DNA of 64,000 nucleotides from Rhynchopus sp. YZ270_cl-10. Taxonomy: Eukaryota > Euglenozoa > Diplonemea > Diplonemida > Diplonemidae. Below the pieces are notes generated by a model that worked only from the letters and a program-made list of their open reading frames with translations, was not told the origin of the DNA and did not search any database. Where the stretch lies: positions 149,001-213,000 of the forward strand of contig OZ037905.1 of the NCBI GenBank assembly GCA_964035575.1. Reading direction: 5' to 3'. Positions 21,090 to 33,285 of the stretch are shown one piece after another; the first letter of the stretch is position 1, and each line of letters begins with the position of its first letter. A program made the position numbers and the translations under genes.

Positions 21090-23580
21090 ACTTTTTTTTT
21101 TTTTGGTACTGGGATTTTAACCAACGAATTGCTGGAAAGAGGATCTAAACAGAATGTTAATGAGCACAACACCACTAAAATACTTAAGATAAAGAAAATT
21201 ACTACGTTTTTTTTTTTTTGACAGTTGAACATCAAAGGTTGTGTTGACAGTTTGTTAGGTTTTAGAAAAAAAAAACAAACAAAAAAAATATGGGATAGAT
21301 GCGTTTGGTTATCTCCAGTGAGGACATCTTTCGTAAAACAAAAAATGCCCTTTTGAAATTTCTCGTACAATAAAAAAAATTAAGAACTGAACAAAAAAAA
21401 AGCTTCCGAGAAATAACAAATATTTTGTAATGAGTGATTTGTCTCGCAAGCAACAAAAAATAACACAATATTAAACACAACTTTTAATAAATTGGAATTA
21501 AAAAAGTAACAAAACTGGAAATTCACAAAAAAAAAAAATGCACTTTCTAAGTATTTTCATCATATGCAATCAATAAATTGATAGTATATGGTGAGGGATC
21601 AACAAAAATGGTCCCATCTTTCTTTTTATGTTGTGTGTTTTGCAAAACGTAGAAAAGAAAAGTAAAATGCTTCGTGCACAAGTTGAAACTTCAGTAGATT
21701 GGTTTCTGATATTAACCCTGTTTCAGTCCTAAGAATCATACAGTTGTATTCAAAAGGGTGGACATCTTCAGTGATTTCCCTTTAAATGGTGGGTGAATAT
21801 CGTGAAACCGATGTTCGTGTGAACATTTGGTACCTTCTACTTCAGTTTTTTGTTTCGGGAATACACAAAATACAAAAGTTTTTTTTTTCTTTTTTCTTAT
21901 TCCTTTCTCTGTCCTTACTGGATGTAATGTCTGATCACCAGGAGGAAGAGTAACCTAAAGAGTCTTGGTCTTGATGGCTGCCGTGTATACGTATAGTATT
22001 CCGTGCAATAATTGCTACCAATCCAAACAAATACCAACACATCCTGTATGTGTATCAGATAGAAAACCTCAGCAAACACACAAGAAAGAGAAATAAAATA
22101 AAAGTAAAAAATAGAAAAGTGAAAAACATACTGAATTTTCTGGACTTAGTAGTTCGCCGTCCAAGCAATGATTAAAACCAGTTTAATCATCCATTGTCCA
22201 TTGTATTGAAACACCTACACAAAGACTAGAGTAGTACAAAGAGATAGCAAAACGTGCATTGCAAACAATTTAATATGTGTCCTGGAGTCTTAGTCTCAAG
22301 GCTACTTTCTAAAAAAAAAACACTCTAAAAACATAATAACCCTGGTCACATAGTGACTATGCATCTGGGTTGTTGGTTTTCGTAATACAGAACGCATTCC
22401 GCAACGGACAAAAACAAAAAAAAAGGGGGCAAAAAAGTAAAAAAAGGAACACTCCCAAAAAATTCATTCATCCCTCCTCCCCTAGAGTTCCCCCCCCTTT
22501 GAATAAGAGGCCATCGATACGCTTCAGTGTGCATGCCCACAAACCTTTGGGTTTGCAGGTTTGCCTCATGGTACACCTTATGAGAAGTCTAAGAACTGTT
22601 AAAGACGAAGCGTTAGTGTGTCACATGACGCAATAAAAATGCTCATGAAAGGGAGATGCGGGGGGTTTTTAGAATAAAAAGAAATAAATTTCTTTTTAGA
22701 GAGATGCTGGGGGAGGTCAACAATGTCATTGTAATTGAATACAGTAAATCAATTTCATATACTTTCCGTTCAATGAAGGGAAAGTACACAAAAAAAAGAA
22801 CGTTCAAAAATAGAAAGCAAGAATCTTGAAAAAAAAAAATGAAAAGGGTGAACGCACCCGAACCTCATGCGCCCACCACAGATACGGATGAGGCCATAAA
22901 ATCCTGTGCAAGAATTGCCCCCCCCATAGTAGTTATAAAACACGAAGAGAAAACACTCCTGTCGGCCGAAAAAGATCCTGTTTTTTTTTTTTTGTTTTTT
23001 TTTTTTTTTTGTGCAATATTATTCAGGTCCCTCCTGCCCAAAAGCTTCTTTTCTCGTTCTCTCTTTTTTTTTAAAATCCTCCCATTGGATTAGTGTAGCT
23101 GGCATACAGTATTCACTATCCATGTTTTTTTACGTAAGAAGAAGGGACTGACATTGTACATCTTTTTAAGCGTTTTTGGTAAAAAACAAAACAAAACTGA
23201 AAAAGAAAAAAAAAACAATGTGTTGTACACATGTACCTCTCCACACATGCATCTTTTAAAATGACATTCAAAAAGCGGAGATGGGAGGTGGGAGGCCTTT
23301 GGAGGTTTGAAAAGAAGTTGCTATTCAAAAAAAAAATTGTTCGTTTTGTCTTTTTTTGTAACTTTGAATTATGCTATGTTTTATTTGTGTTTGAGTGGCC
23401 TCCAGGGAAGCGTATAAAGGGGATAAAAGGACACAGTGACGCAGGGAAGGGTTGAAACCTGGGTGGGTTTGTGTAGTTTGTTGTTTTTTTTGAAAAGAAA
23501 AAATGACGCCCTGTAAGGGCTGCGCTGATTGATCTTCCCAGGGAACTAGCGAACGCTGCCTGAGTTTTTTTTCCCCTTCT
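21090..23580. other. Spacer with small repeats
   Basis: No gene is supported. A diverged TTAGTGTAG hairpin lies at 23083-23120. CATATACTTTCC hairpin motifs occur near 22757-22792, with relatives at 15160 and 54268. The rest is A/T-run spacer. Confidence 0.6.
21555..21650 (+). repeat. AATAAATTGATAG...GGGATCA repeat, long copy
   Basis: It reads CAATCAATAAATTGATAGTA, then TATGGTGAGGGATCA, ending in GTTTTGCAAAACGTAG. It is about 90% identical by eye to 38030-38115. GGGATC and GGTCCC can pair across an A-rich loop. Confidence 0.65.
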
Positions 23581-24611
23581 CAGGGTTTCCGCCAGGATTT
23601 GGGGTTTCAGAAATTGGGGTGGACTCTGAAAATGACCCCCAAAAAATTTTTTTTCTCCCCGAAAAAGCGGTCGTCGCGCGCTTCGCGCGCGCCTCCCTGG
23701 CAGATACAGGTAGAGAGGCGAAGCGTGCGGGGGGTGCTCCAAAAAATTTTTTTGGGAAGGGTTGAAAGGGCAGAAGGGGAGGCGCGAGATACGCTCACTA
23801 CCGGTTGAGGTGTCACTTCCACTGGGCTGCAGATATGTGGCGCATCTCTGCAGCACTGTAATTACTGTGTCGCGCCATGCAATGAAAAAAGCAATTCCCA
23901 TCACCTCCACTCTCACAAGACTCCTTACCTTTCCCCATTGTCTCCTTGATTCCGCTTCCCCTCCTCCAGCCGAAGTGATGCCCGTATCGCCTCGTCAACC
24001 GTGGGATGGGTCTCCTTGACCAATACAAGTCGGCTCTGCCGCAGCTTTGGCACAACTTTTTGGGTTTTAGCACCAGCTTTGACAGCAACCATGTTAAGCT
24101 TCACAGCTGGTTCGTTTGGAGGTCGGGGGGGGGGTGGAAGCTTCACAAGGTAAAGGAGTCTTGTGAGAGGGTGATGGTATTTGCTTTTTTTATTGCATGG
24201 CCTACCAGTGATTACAGTGCTGCCGTTGGAACATGTAATAGAGAAAGTGAATGCATTCGTCGCTTGCACCGAAGCCTCCTTTAAAAAAGGGGCAATACAC
24301 AGAAGTGTCAATGATAATATAGCAACATCAAATAGCCAGCAACACAGCGCCGCAGGCGCACGGTACGCTACTTTTTTTCTTTTTTCCCTAGATTTTACCC
24401 CTCTTTTCTTCCACTTCTCTTGACACAGCGAGCCAAACGCTCTGCACGGTGGGGTCACATGACCACGGGGGGTCATCTACAACCTCTAAAACCCCATTTT
24501 TCTCGGGGTGTACTTTGGTACACCCCGAATCCCTGTAAAAATCCAATTTTTTCCTGGAAAAATATTGGGGTGTACCAAAGTACACCCCGGTACACCTTGG
24601 CGGAAACTCTG
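23581..24611. mobile_element. CAGGGTTTCC TIR element (hAT-like) carrying OTU fragments
   Basis: The ends are CAGGGTTTCCGCC and GGCGGAAACTCTG, flanked by CTTCT on both sides. That 5-bp match could be a decayed longer duplication. A related but shorter copy is at 35856-36543. Inside are the CGCGCGCTTCGCGCGCG module (about 23675), two inverted copies of an OTU-like coding fragment, the GCGCCGCAGGCGC-ACGGTACGCTAC module (24348-24372) and a GGGGTGTAC / GTACACCCC hairpin array next to the right end. The ends suggest hAT, but the duplication length does not prove it. Confidence 0.7.
23833..24060 (-). pseudogene. OTU-type cysteine protease fragment
   Basis: The minus strand encodes ESGGDGNCFFHCMARHSNYS. 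The GDGNCFF-type block is the catalytic-cysteine motif of OTU deubiquitinases (usual form DGNCLFRA). Just upstream in another frame is KETHPTVDEAIRASLRLEEG, which resembles a ubiquitin-interacting helix. The conserved C-terminal histidine region of OTU proteases is missing, so no working enzyme is possible. A degraded second copy of the Cys block lies on the plus strand at about 24148-24240 (GKESCE...AFFIAWPTSDYSAA). Confidence 0.5.
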
Positions 24612-25647
24612 CTTCTTTTTTTAAAATAAAATTTGTGATATGAAACCTACTAAGTATCTCGTGCTTAGTCACTTTCCTCCCCTCCCCCCAAAAAAGATAA
24701 AACCGTACCCAAAAAGAAGAAGAAAAATGCCCATAAAAAAAAAAGAAACAAATTTGACCATTTATATTTTGAAGTTACTTTTGTTTGAAAAAAAAAAAAA
24801 ACACAGTCGACAACCCTCTCTCTGTGTTGTGTACAAAAAGGGGGGAACCAATGGGGGGCGGGGGGGAAACAAAAATGCAGACAGACACCTTCAAAATCGG
24901 GGGGATTTAACGGGGTTTTTTGTTTGATTATAAAAATATGAAAGGAAAAAAAAAATGAAAAATACCCGTCGGTTCGCCGAATAGTGGACCCAGGGTCTTG
25001 TACTCACCCCCCTCCAACTGAAAAGAAAATTTTTTGTGGGGGGGGTGCTCTTACTAATGCTCAAGAAGAAGAAGAAGAAAAACAGCCAGAGAAAAAAAGG
25101 TTTAAAAAAAAATGATGAAGGCAGAACAATGTGATAACAAAAAAAAAGCTTCGGAAGGAAGGCTTGCATTGGGGCAGTCAGAGGATAATCCGTTTGTTTG
25201 GTTGTTTGTTTTGTTTTTGTTTTTTTAAAAGCGTGAAACGATTCCCTACGATGTAGGTGGGTTTAGTGACATGCACTTGAACTCTTCGTTTGTAAAATAA
25301 TGCTTGACAAGTTGTCCAGATTATTTTTTTTCGTATTTCCCCCCCCAATTGTTGAACATAGTGATAACTAAAAACTATAAAGGAACAATAACAAAAAAAA
25401 AAAATGGCTGCAATTTGTTTTTTGCAGACATCTCTCTATTCCAGAATCCTGATGGATTTTGTAGATAATATTATTGGCATTTTTTTTTCATCGTTTATAT
25501 AATCGAAAGAGCAGTCATTTTGTGACAATAATGTATACACCATATAATGTCTCGACTCGAGAGGTGGTCAGAAGTCCTGAAGGCAGGAAATTTAGCTAAA
25601 AATACAAAAAAAAAAATATTTTTGAAGAAAAAAAAACACACACAAAA
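24612..25647. other. A/T-run spacer
   Basis: Apart from the stem-loop at 24641 there is no feature I can support. Confidence 0.6.
24641..24677 (+). repeat. CTCTCGT-type stem-loop repeat
   Basis: The arms CTAAG and GCTTAG close the variant loop TATCTCGT. It lies just outside the right end of the CAGGGTTTCC element. Confidence 0.6.
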
Positions 25648-27307
25648 TATATGCACGGATGCTGCCAGATCTGGCCAGATTTGGGGGCCAATTTCCCAGA
25701 TCTGGCTCGTTTTCCAGATGTGGAGATCTTGTTTCCAGATCTGGCCAGATCTGGCCAGATCTGGGAATCTGGGAAATTTTTTTTTTCAAAAAAAAAAAAA
25801 AACTCCCCAGATCTGGCCAGATCTGGAAATCTGGCCAGTTTTTTTTTCCCCTCAGATTTCTGGCTATTGTCTCCCAGGGAAAGGGACTCTCGAATTTTTT
25901 TTTTCGCCCCTAAACAGGGCTAATTTCGACGATTTGAGGCCATTTAAAGCAAAATTTGGCACTTTTGAGCATCTGTGGGGGTCTAAAACGTGGTTTTGCG
26001 AACCCGAAATTTCATGGTTTTTACCAAAGACAAGTCGATTTTTGAAAAATCTCGAAAAAAAAAAATTTTTTTTTCCGGGAAAATTTTGACCCCTGAGCAG
26101 GGTTTTTGTGTACCAAAAAGTGCAAAAAAACGCAAGAGTCGGGTGTTTTGACGATCTGGTACCGCCATATGCAGTACAGGGGCCCACAATTTCGACTTTT
26201 TCTTAGCAATTTCCTTCATAATTTTTTTTTCTTCGATTTCTGGCAAAGGCAAATCTCAGGCAAAAAAAATTCACCCCTGATAGTGGGTCCTTGGGTGTCC
26301 AAAGATGCCAAAAACACAAAAATTTTGATGTTTTGACCATCTGTGGGCGCCTAAAACGCACTTCTCTGCCCAAAAAATGAAAATCGATTTTTCCTTAGCG
26401 TTTTTATAGCCGTGATTTTTGGGTATTTTTTCGCAAAGGGAAAAAAAAAATATCAACCAAAATAGTGGGTCCTTGGGTGACCAAAACGTTTTTTTTTGGT
26501 GTTTTGACCCTTCAGAACCACCCAAAACGCACTTTTGTGTACCAAAACACGCATATTTCAGATTTCCTCAGCAATTCCTTCACAAGTGCAAGGTGATTTT
26601 TGACCAAACTAATTTTGTGCACTTTTTTTGTGGTCACGTAACGCTAAAATCCTCTCCGTGATGCGAGAATTACATGTGAGAATGCGATAATGATTCTCGC
26701 ATGCGAACGCCCAAAACCACGAAGGAGGACGCAAGCAAGGCTTCAGTGCACTTAGGTACAGGATGCGTCGTTTTCAGTTACAAAAAAGGGTACTGTGAAG
26801 CGGTTGAGGCACACACACAGACCCGTTGCAAAATGCATCTGGGACCCACGCTAGACCCCCCAAAAGCTGTAAAACCATATATTTCCATCTCGCGACCCCA
26901 GCGGATGTGGACTGAGGTGTTTTTTTTTGGGTGTTTAGAAAGGTTTTTGTCCGATTGGAGAATTTTTTCGGTAAGTGTTGCATTTTGTCCCCACTGAGTG
27001 TGCACTCAGAAAACACTCATCAAAAAAACGACCTTTCTGTTCGGTAAAAAATAGTTATTTTCTATCGTAGTAGTGGGTTTGTCGTGCAGTGATGTTCTTT
27101 GTACCTGGAGAGTGGGCCGAGTGCAAGGTATGTTTTTAACCCCCCGATTTTCTCCCTTTTCGACATGTTCGCTTTTTTTTAGCTATTTTTTTTTTTTTTG
27201 TCAACAAAAATGTCACTTTTACGTTTAAGGGGTACGGGGCGGCTTCTTGTTTGTTTGTTTGTTTTTTTGTTGTAGTCTCTACTTTTACATTCAATTTCTC
27301 TTAACAG

Positions 27308-27430
27308 GTACCCGAACCGACGACCCTTCATCATAACAGCGAAGCAGTGCCGACGGAAGAGCTGGTGCAATTATTTCAAAACCAGGTGGCGATCGTAAAA
27401 GTCGGGTTTATATACCAACTTTTCCATTAA
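27308..27430 (+). pseudogene. Exon-like ORF inside CACGG copy 1
   Basis: A strong splice acceptor, TTTCTCTTAACAG, ends at 27307. The frame VPEPTTLHHNSEAVPTEELV continues through QLFQNQVAIVKVGFIYQLFH to a stop at 27428. In copy 2 (41781-41915) the same frame differs by a few residues and runs four codons further. I do not recognise the family and see no upstream exon with certainty. Confidence 0.4.
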
Positions 27431-27470
27431 CCCACCCCATAGACCACCCTAATTATTATGAAACTCTTAG

Positions 27471-27698
27471 TCAGTCACTGCTATAGCCATTTAACCCAGG
27501 GAGCGTAGCTAGTGCAAGAAATTCGACTTCGGGATCCGGAAAGTCTGTCCTCTGCTTGCGGAGGACTAGGCACAATAAAATATTGCGTTCCCCCAGAAAA
27601 CTAATTTTTGTCACAGTAATTTTTGCCCAGGGCATGCTCTTGAAGCATGGCGGCTTGGTGTGAGAAGGGGCAGTGTATTGTTTTGTTCTAGATTTCAA
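27471..27698 (-). pseudogene. Coding remnant ending LALATLPGLNGYSSD
   Basis: This minus-strand frame of 75 codons includes CFKSMPWAKITVTKISFLGE and ends EFLALATLPGLNGYSSD. A diverged counterpart ends at the same stop inside the MULE at 16572-18499. In copy 2 the frame is shifted by two extra bases near 42031. Long conservation of the C-terminus suggests a former element-encoded protein of unknown family. Confidence 0.45.
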
Positions 27699-28110
27699 CG
27701 GTTGTTAGAACGAGTCAAGTGGATGCTTATCTAAACACTGACTTTAGTACAGACCCGAGAGATCACACATGACTTTGAGGAAAGAACAAAGCAATGCATC
27801 TGTACCCGCACGCCAGGTTGTAGTTACTTCAGAATTTTCTTAAGTTTGCATGAACGAGGAGGGGCGAATCATTCTTCGGGAACCATAGTTGTATACCATG
27901 GAATGATTTTCTCAAAAACACCACGTGGGGGCTGAATTCAATCCCTTAAGAATTGCGAATTCAGCCTTTGTAGAAGGTACGTCTTACTTGTACTTGTACT
28001 TGTATGCCGTGTCCACCCTTCTCGACCTTACCGGTTCACATGTACGAATAATATTAGGCAGTGGTAACACCCTTCTCAATTGTGCAAACTTAAGAATTTT
28101 CTGCTGTAAC

Positions 28111-28600
28111 TTACCAAAATCGATTTTCTTTCACCCCAAACACCCGCAACACCCCACCTGCTACTTCGGTAGCCTGTGTTGTTGGGAGTTGGTTCTCATG
28201 TTGATCCCCAGTGTTTTGCACTGCTTCTTCTGAGCCCAACGCTGTTTGGCCTGTCGACGTAATAAATACGAAGACAGGGCGGCGGTGCCAACAATTTTCC
28301 AATGATGTAACGTTTATCTGATTGATTTATCGTTTGATATACCTTGTGTGTCCTACTTCGTAACTTGCACACACGAGCAACGTATATTGAACGGTACTTC
28401 AAGCGATACTTCGTTATGTCATTGGGGGTACCTGGAAAAAAAAATTTTCCCAGACGTCCCAGATCTCCCAGATGTGGCCAGATCTGGCCAGATCTGGGAC
28501 GTCTGGGAAAAAATTTTTTTTCAAAAAAAAAAAAAATTTTCCCAGATCTGGCCAGATCTGGGCGGCCCAGATCTGGAGATCTGGCCAGATCTGGCAGCAT
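28111..28600 (-). pseudogene. Second coding-like block of CACGG copy 1
   Basis: Two overlapping minus-strand frames, NDITKYRLKYRSIYVARVCK...IIGKLLAPP and VFVFITSTGQTALGSEEAVQ...GVKENRFW, are fused into a single open frame in copy 2 (42589-43200). A small indel in a G/C run separates them here. The product is unrecognised. Confidence 0.4.
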
Positions 28601-28611
28601 CCGTGTATATG

Positions 28612-30148
28612 GGAGATTATCTCAGATAATGCAAAAAAGTAAATGAAAGATTTGAAACAAATCGATTTCATAAAGAAAAATAATAGGGGCATAGTGGACA
28701 TCCCAATACACAAAAAGACAGAGAAAGTATCATAAATATTTGATACCATTTAAAAAAAAATTGCATCTGGGTTCTACACTACACGGGGTCTCCCGTAAAG
28801 AGCAGTCCAGATTTGAATACATGCCCCCCGGGGAGGCATGGGGCCAGACATATATGGTGGGTTTAGTTACCTAAAAAGGGAAATGGTGTTTTAATACTGC
28901 TGAGTCAGCCCTCACTAAGACCAGATGATAAGGATGCGCTCAAAAAAAAAAAGTAAAACAAGAAAAGAATAACTAAAGATGAAATGTGCCTTTTGCTGTG
29001 CTGCACACGGTGTCACCTCAAAAGAAAACCAGTTGATATAAAAATAAAAAAATCGAAAACATAAATCAAGGATGGGTATTACCAGTAGGGGAAAATATGA
29101 GTTTTTTTTTTGAAGAAAAAAGGGAGAAAACGTTTGGTTTGGTTTTTGCGTGATCCCTCTAAAGAAGGGTTCGAGTGGGGGTGGGAGATGAGGAAGAAGG
29201 AGAGAAGCAATCAGGAGAAAAAGAAGATGTTTTTTTTTAGGAAAAATTTCGTCTTGAAACTATTCGGATAATTCCATATTGACAAAAAAGAGCGAGGGAA
29301 AAACGCTGTCCCAGAAAATGAACAAATCAGCAAAAAATAATACAGCCAATCTAGCTAACAACACACGTTGACAAACAACTCTTTTTTTTTTTTACCATTT
29401 TTTTATTTTGTCGATTTTCTGTTTCGACACAAAATGTCAAAGAAAAAAATATTACAAAAGAGTGAAGATTCTTTGCCACCACAGAAGGGTTAAAAGAGCA
29501 GTGGCAAAGACATAGGTTTCAATGTAGTTGAGCTCAAAAGTAATTGTATGGTGAATACCAAGAAGAAAAAAAAATATCATTAAAACGGCTTGTTTCAGTC
29601 CAATTCATGTCGTGTCTTACTCGTACTACGGTACGAGCTCTCTTGACATGATATTTCTTTTTCCGCCATTCAAAACTGTCTTTTTCCACTTCTCTTTTTT
29701 CTGGAAGAAAAACAAAAAAAACGAAACAATACACTGGTGCTCCAGGAGGGGATCGATATATGACAGGTCGTTGACCGATTTCCGAAAGCACCATACACCT
29801 CTCCCGTTTTCACATTTTTTTTAAACACGGTATTCACATAACGCTTACTTTTTTTAACCAATGAAGGTAAATACCTACCGAGTTGCAATAGTAGAGTGAG
29901 TCACCTTTAAAAAAATAGGACAAATACTGTTACGTACAAAAATATCCCAAAAATTATGATCGCAGAAAAAAAAAAAAAAAAACCAGATTCTTAAAAGGGG
30001 GAGGTAAAAAAAAAACAAGAGAAAGAAACAAGAGGGTTAACTCCGTGGTTCCTTCCTCGTATGTTACCTCTATATTTTGTTTTGAAAAAAAAAAGAGAGA
30101 AATTTGGGTGAAACGTAAGCTTTGCTTTGGTCACCTTGAAAGAATAAT
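28612..30148. other. Spacer with one small repeat
   Basis: The stretch 29754-29794 (GATATATGACAGGTCGTTGA...CGAAAGCACCA) recurs at 52177-52213, so it is a dispersed short repeat. I see no gene. Confidence 0.6.
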
Positions 30149-30990
30149 ATGGGTCCGTCCGGAAACCCCCCCGTTCAGATTCATCCTTTTGGGGTTTTTT
30201 CAGGTTTTTTGGATCAAAACACCCAAACAACCCAATTTTTTGATACCCACCATACACCTACCACCCCAGAGGGCATATTTTGGGTATTTATTTTTGCTTA
30301 TTTCCCCTCCCCCCCTTTTTACTCATATTTTTTACGTATTTTTGGATAAACATGGCAATGGCAGCAGTTAAGGACCTCAATGATGAACTGAAGCGCTTTG
30401 CCTCACAGAAGGCGTTTCATCAACGTGCGCCCAATTCTGGATCATGCCTCACCATTTTGAGCGCCATTTTGAGATACTTACCGTTGGGGACATTGTCGAT
30501 GCCCTGTGCGAGCTTCCTCACACAGAGGCCTTTGTTATTTCATTCCCTCGTACTCATACATCTCAGTGCACCCTTCTTTCCATCAATCTCTTTTGTTCTG
30601 TGTACTGCTACTCGAGCAACGGTCGAGTCATTTCAGCTAGTGTGTACTCTGACACGGAGGGAAGCAGTATTAAATATAAAGTCACCACATCCAAGGTGAC
30701 CCGCAAACCAAAAGTCCCTGCCATTGACCCAGTGGATTTGACAGAGGCCAATGAAACTTTGTCAAGGAGGCATGACAGGATTAAGAGAAAGAGACAAGAA
30801 ATCGAGAAAAACAACAATAAAAGACAGAAAATTGAAGAAAAAAAGTGAAAATATAGCCTCAGACCCCCCCCAAACCTATTTTTATATCAGAATTTCACTT
30901 AGATGCACTTTTGTGGGGAAAATAATCAAAAAAACCCAAAAAAACCCCAAAAGGATGAATCTGAACGGGGGGGTTTCCGGACGGACCCAT
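30149..30990. mobile_element. TIR element with GGGTCCGTCCGG ends
   Basis: About 50 bp at each end are perfect inverted repeats, starting ATGGGTCCGTCCGGAAACCC and continuing through GTTCAGATTCATCC. I could not find a convincing target duplication, so the superfamily is open; the GGG start resembles the MULE-type elements here. The interior carries one coding block at 30352-30848. Confidence 0.7.
30352..30848 (+). pseudogene. Coding block of unknown family in the GGGTCCG element
   Basis: An ATG at 30352 gives MAMAAVKDLNDELKRFASQK and then drifts out of coding character. From about 30444 another frame reads HFEILTVGDIVDALCELPHT and stays open to a stop at 30848. It ends in a very basic, probably coiled-coil tail (RRHDRIKRKRQEIEKNNNKR). 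The two halves look like one protein with a single frame change between about 30400 and 30444. The composition is far from the surrounding spacer. No domain is recognised; the tail could bind nucleic acid or carry a nuclear signal. Confidence 0.45.
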
Positions 30991-31692
30991 ATGGATCTCA
31001 CAAAAAAGGGCTCCTGTCAACATAAAAGGGCCTGTTTTGGGCAGGGATTGTTCGGACAAAAAAAAGGATGAACATTTAAGCCTTCTCAAACTGCTTAAAC
31101 CATCTTTTTGAAGAATGCTTAAAACTTTAATATGGCTGGGCAAAAAGCCAGCTTTTTTTTTTTTTTTTCGCACTAAAAAAAAATTGACTAAGATTATGGA
31201 AGATGACAGTCGTTGTAAGATGGACCACACACCACACATATTATTTACATCCTTCGAAGGTTTGAAGGTATATCGATATAACGTTGTTAGGTGCAACACT
31301 GATGATGTGGGACCACCTTTTTTCTTTTCTTTTGAAGGGAGGGTATCATTGCGTATAGTAGTAAAGAGTGCCTACGACGGTGAACTAAATTACTTGATTT
31401 GTGATTTTTTTTATTATTATTGTTTCTTCACCATTTGATTTACAATTAGTGAAGCCATAAGAGAAAAAAAAATAACCACTGAAGTCAATTTTAGTCCATC
31501 ATGTAGTTCGAAGGACCTCCTTTGTCATGATCAAATTGCCAGATTGATGCCCTTCTCACAATGCATATTGCATCTCTGAACCAACCATCGTTAAAAGTAC
31601 CGTTACAAATTATTGTTTTTTTTATTCCGACGCAAAACACCACCTTTTTTTCGGGTGTAGGGGTAGATTGCGCTCTGTCTTTTTTTTTTTTT

Positions 31693-31742
31693 GAAAACTT
31701 GGTTGTATTAGTGTAGCCACCCTAGAGTGTGCTCCACTAATA
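31693..31742 (+). repeat. TTAGTGTAG hairpin repeat, best-paired copy
   Basis: TATTAGTGTAG and CTCCACTAATA pair over 11 positions with one mismatch, around the loop CCACCCTAGAGTGTG. Confidence 0.75.
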
Positions 31743-32202
31743 CCTCCACTTTTTATTTTTTTTTGAAAACCCCTTGATCGGAGTAATAGCATAGTTGGAG
31801 GGAGCAGCTGATAGGAAACCCATGGCAGGTTGTAATTCGCCCTCAACACAAAAACTTTAAAATAGATGAACTTTAGTTCAGAACGTAACATTAATTGGAT
31901 TTAACGCTTCCACACACACACACTATCTCTGGGTGGTGGTGTTGCGGAGCACGGTTGGGTGAGGTGAACGACGTGACAGTTTCCGCTCACAAAAGTAGCG
32001 TATTAAGAAAAAAAAATTAACTGGGTCTCATACACAAGCGATGAGAAAGAGAGAGAGAGTGAGAGTGTGTGGGGTGCTAATGGGTGGCTGAATTGCGCAT
32101 GTTTTGCTCTCCCCGCCAGGTAAAAAATAATGCAGCAAAATAACCAATACCGTTCAATGCTTAGTGAGAACGGGGTTCGTAATGAAGAACCAATAATTGT
32201 TA

Positions 32203-32318
32203 CAGTAAGACAACAAACCTCGGAGGAGTAAAAAAATCGCTCCTGAGAGTTTTGAAATCCCAAAAAATCCACCTTAGTTTTTTTTTTTTTACCCCACCGG
32301 TGTTTGGCTGTCTTACTG
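32203..32318. mobile_element. TA-flanked MITE, 116 bp
   Basis: The ends CAGTAAGACAACAAACC and GGTGTTTGGCTGTCTTACTG are imperfect inverted repeats, each flanked by TA. It has the size and form of a Tc1/mariner-derived MITE. Confidence 0.7.
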
Positions 32319-33116
32319 TATTTTGTCCACCCACCGCATTGCAACCCCGTTTTGCATTTGTAATCTCAGTTTTCGCGTTTAAAAAAAAATTTTTTTTTTG
32401 CGAGTTTGAAATTCTCATCAACGCAGAGGGTGTCGGTACAATTTATAAACAAATTGAATACAAAAAAAATTGGCAAAAAGAAAAAGAAAAAGAAAAGAAA
32501 TTGAAAGGGAAGAAAGAAAGATGTTGTTTGACAACTCACGCCTACCTTGATTGTTTTTCAGCCTTTTACAATATTTTTTATTTTTGCTGAACTTTGCTGT
32601 TTGTTTTTTTTTAACGTTATTTGCTTTTTTTTGAATACCACCTCCCTAAAATGGACGGGTGGGTTTCATCACAGAGGTTTATTGGGATTAGACATCCTAA
32701 TAGATCTTTTGCAATGTTTTTTTTTTAAAAATTTTGCTGTATTTTCTTTTCGTTCGATCTCTTTTGCTCATTTTGTTCAAAAAATAAGTTTAAAAGAAAA
32801 ACTGTATCGTAAAGTATCAGGAGGAGGGGGGTTCCTGAGGTTGCTATTTCAATGATTTGTTCGTGTTTTTTTTTTTTTTTTTTTTTTTTTTTGCAAAAAA
32901 TAAAATAAAATAAAAAAAATACACTTTCTGGTTGCCCTTCGACGGGAGTTAGAAATAGAGGGGGAAATTGCCATTTCTTTTTTTTTTATTTTTGCGTAAG
33001 AAAAACATGGGGCGTGTTGAACTATGTTTCAGGGAGAGAGGGGGAGAGGAGTAAAGCTATAATAGTCTATACTTGGATATCCCCAAAAAAAAAATCGTTG
33101 ATTTGTCAGAAAAAAG

Positions 33117-33180
33117 AAAGTGAAGTTGATAGTGCAAACGCCTCTGGGACGCAGGCACTGACACTCCGCGGGTTGTCAGA
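33117..33180 (+). repeat. AGTTGATAGTGC tRNA-like repeat
   Basis: AAGTTGATAGTGCAAACGCC is followed by TCTGGGACGCAGGCAC and CTCCGCGGGTT. TAGTGCAAACG fits the pol III A-box, and GTGC/GCAC and GCCT/AGGC can pair as an arm. Confidence 0.6.
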
Positions 33181-33285
33181 AAAAAGAAAGAGGGTTGGGG
33201 TGAGAGGGCTGCTTTGTCAAGGGGAGAGGGAGAGAGGAGGAGTTGGGGGATTTTTTGTTTGCTTTTTTTTTTTGTTTTTGTTTTT

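Larger units (their letters stand above)
25654..28605. mobile_element. CACGG-family transposon, copy 1 (2.95 kb)
   Basis: The ends are CACGGATGCTGCCAGATCTG and its reverse complement, flanked by the exact 6-bp duplication TATATG (25648-25653 and 28606-28611). Both subterminal regions are arrays of the palindrome CCAGATCTGG. Inside the left end is a series of degenerate units with CCTTGGGTG, GTTTTGACC and AAAACGCACTT. The right two thirds hold exon-like remnants on both strands. The copy at 39851-43093 is nearly identical but has 286 bp more near 41395-41680. The superfamily is not clear to me from a 6-bp duplication alone. Confidence 0.9.
30991..33116. other. Spacer with repeats and one MITE
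   Basis: A block at 31902-31999 (ACGCTTCCACAC...GTGAACGACGTGACAGTTTC...CGCTCACAAAAGTAG) recurs at 46198-46253. The remainder is homopolymer-rich and has no supported gene. Confidence 0.6.

Noticed and set aside
26701-26997. Frame of 98 codons (MRTPKTTKEDASKASVHLGT...) in CACGG copy 1
   Set aside because: In copy 2 a length change in an ACAC run alters the frame in its middle, and neither version has a known domain. Non-coding is more likely.
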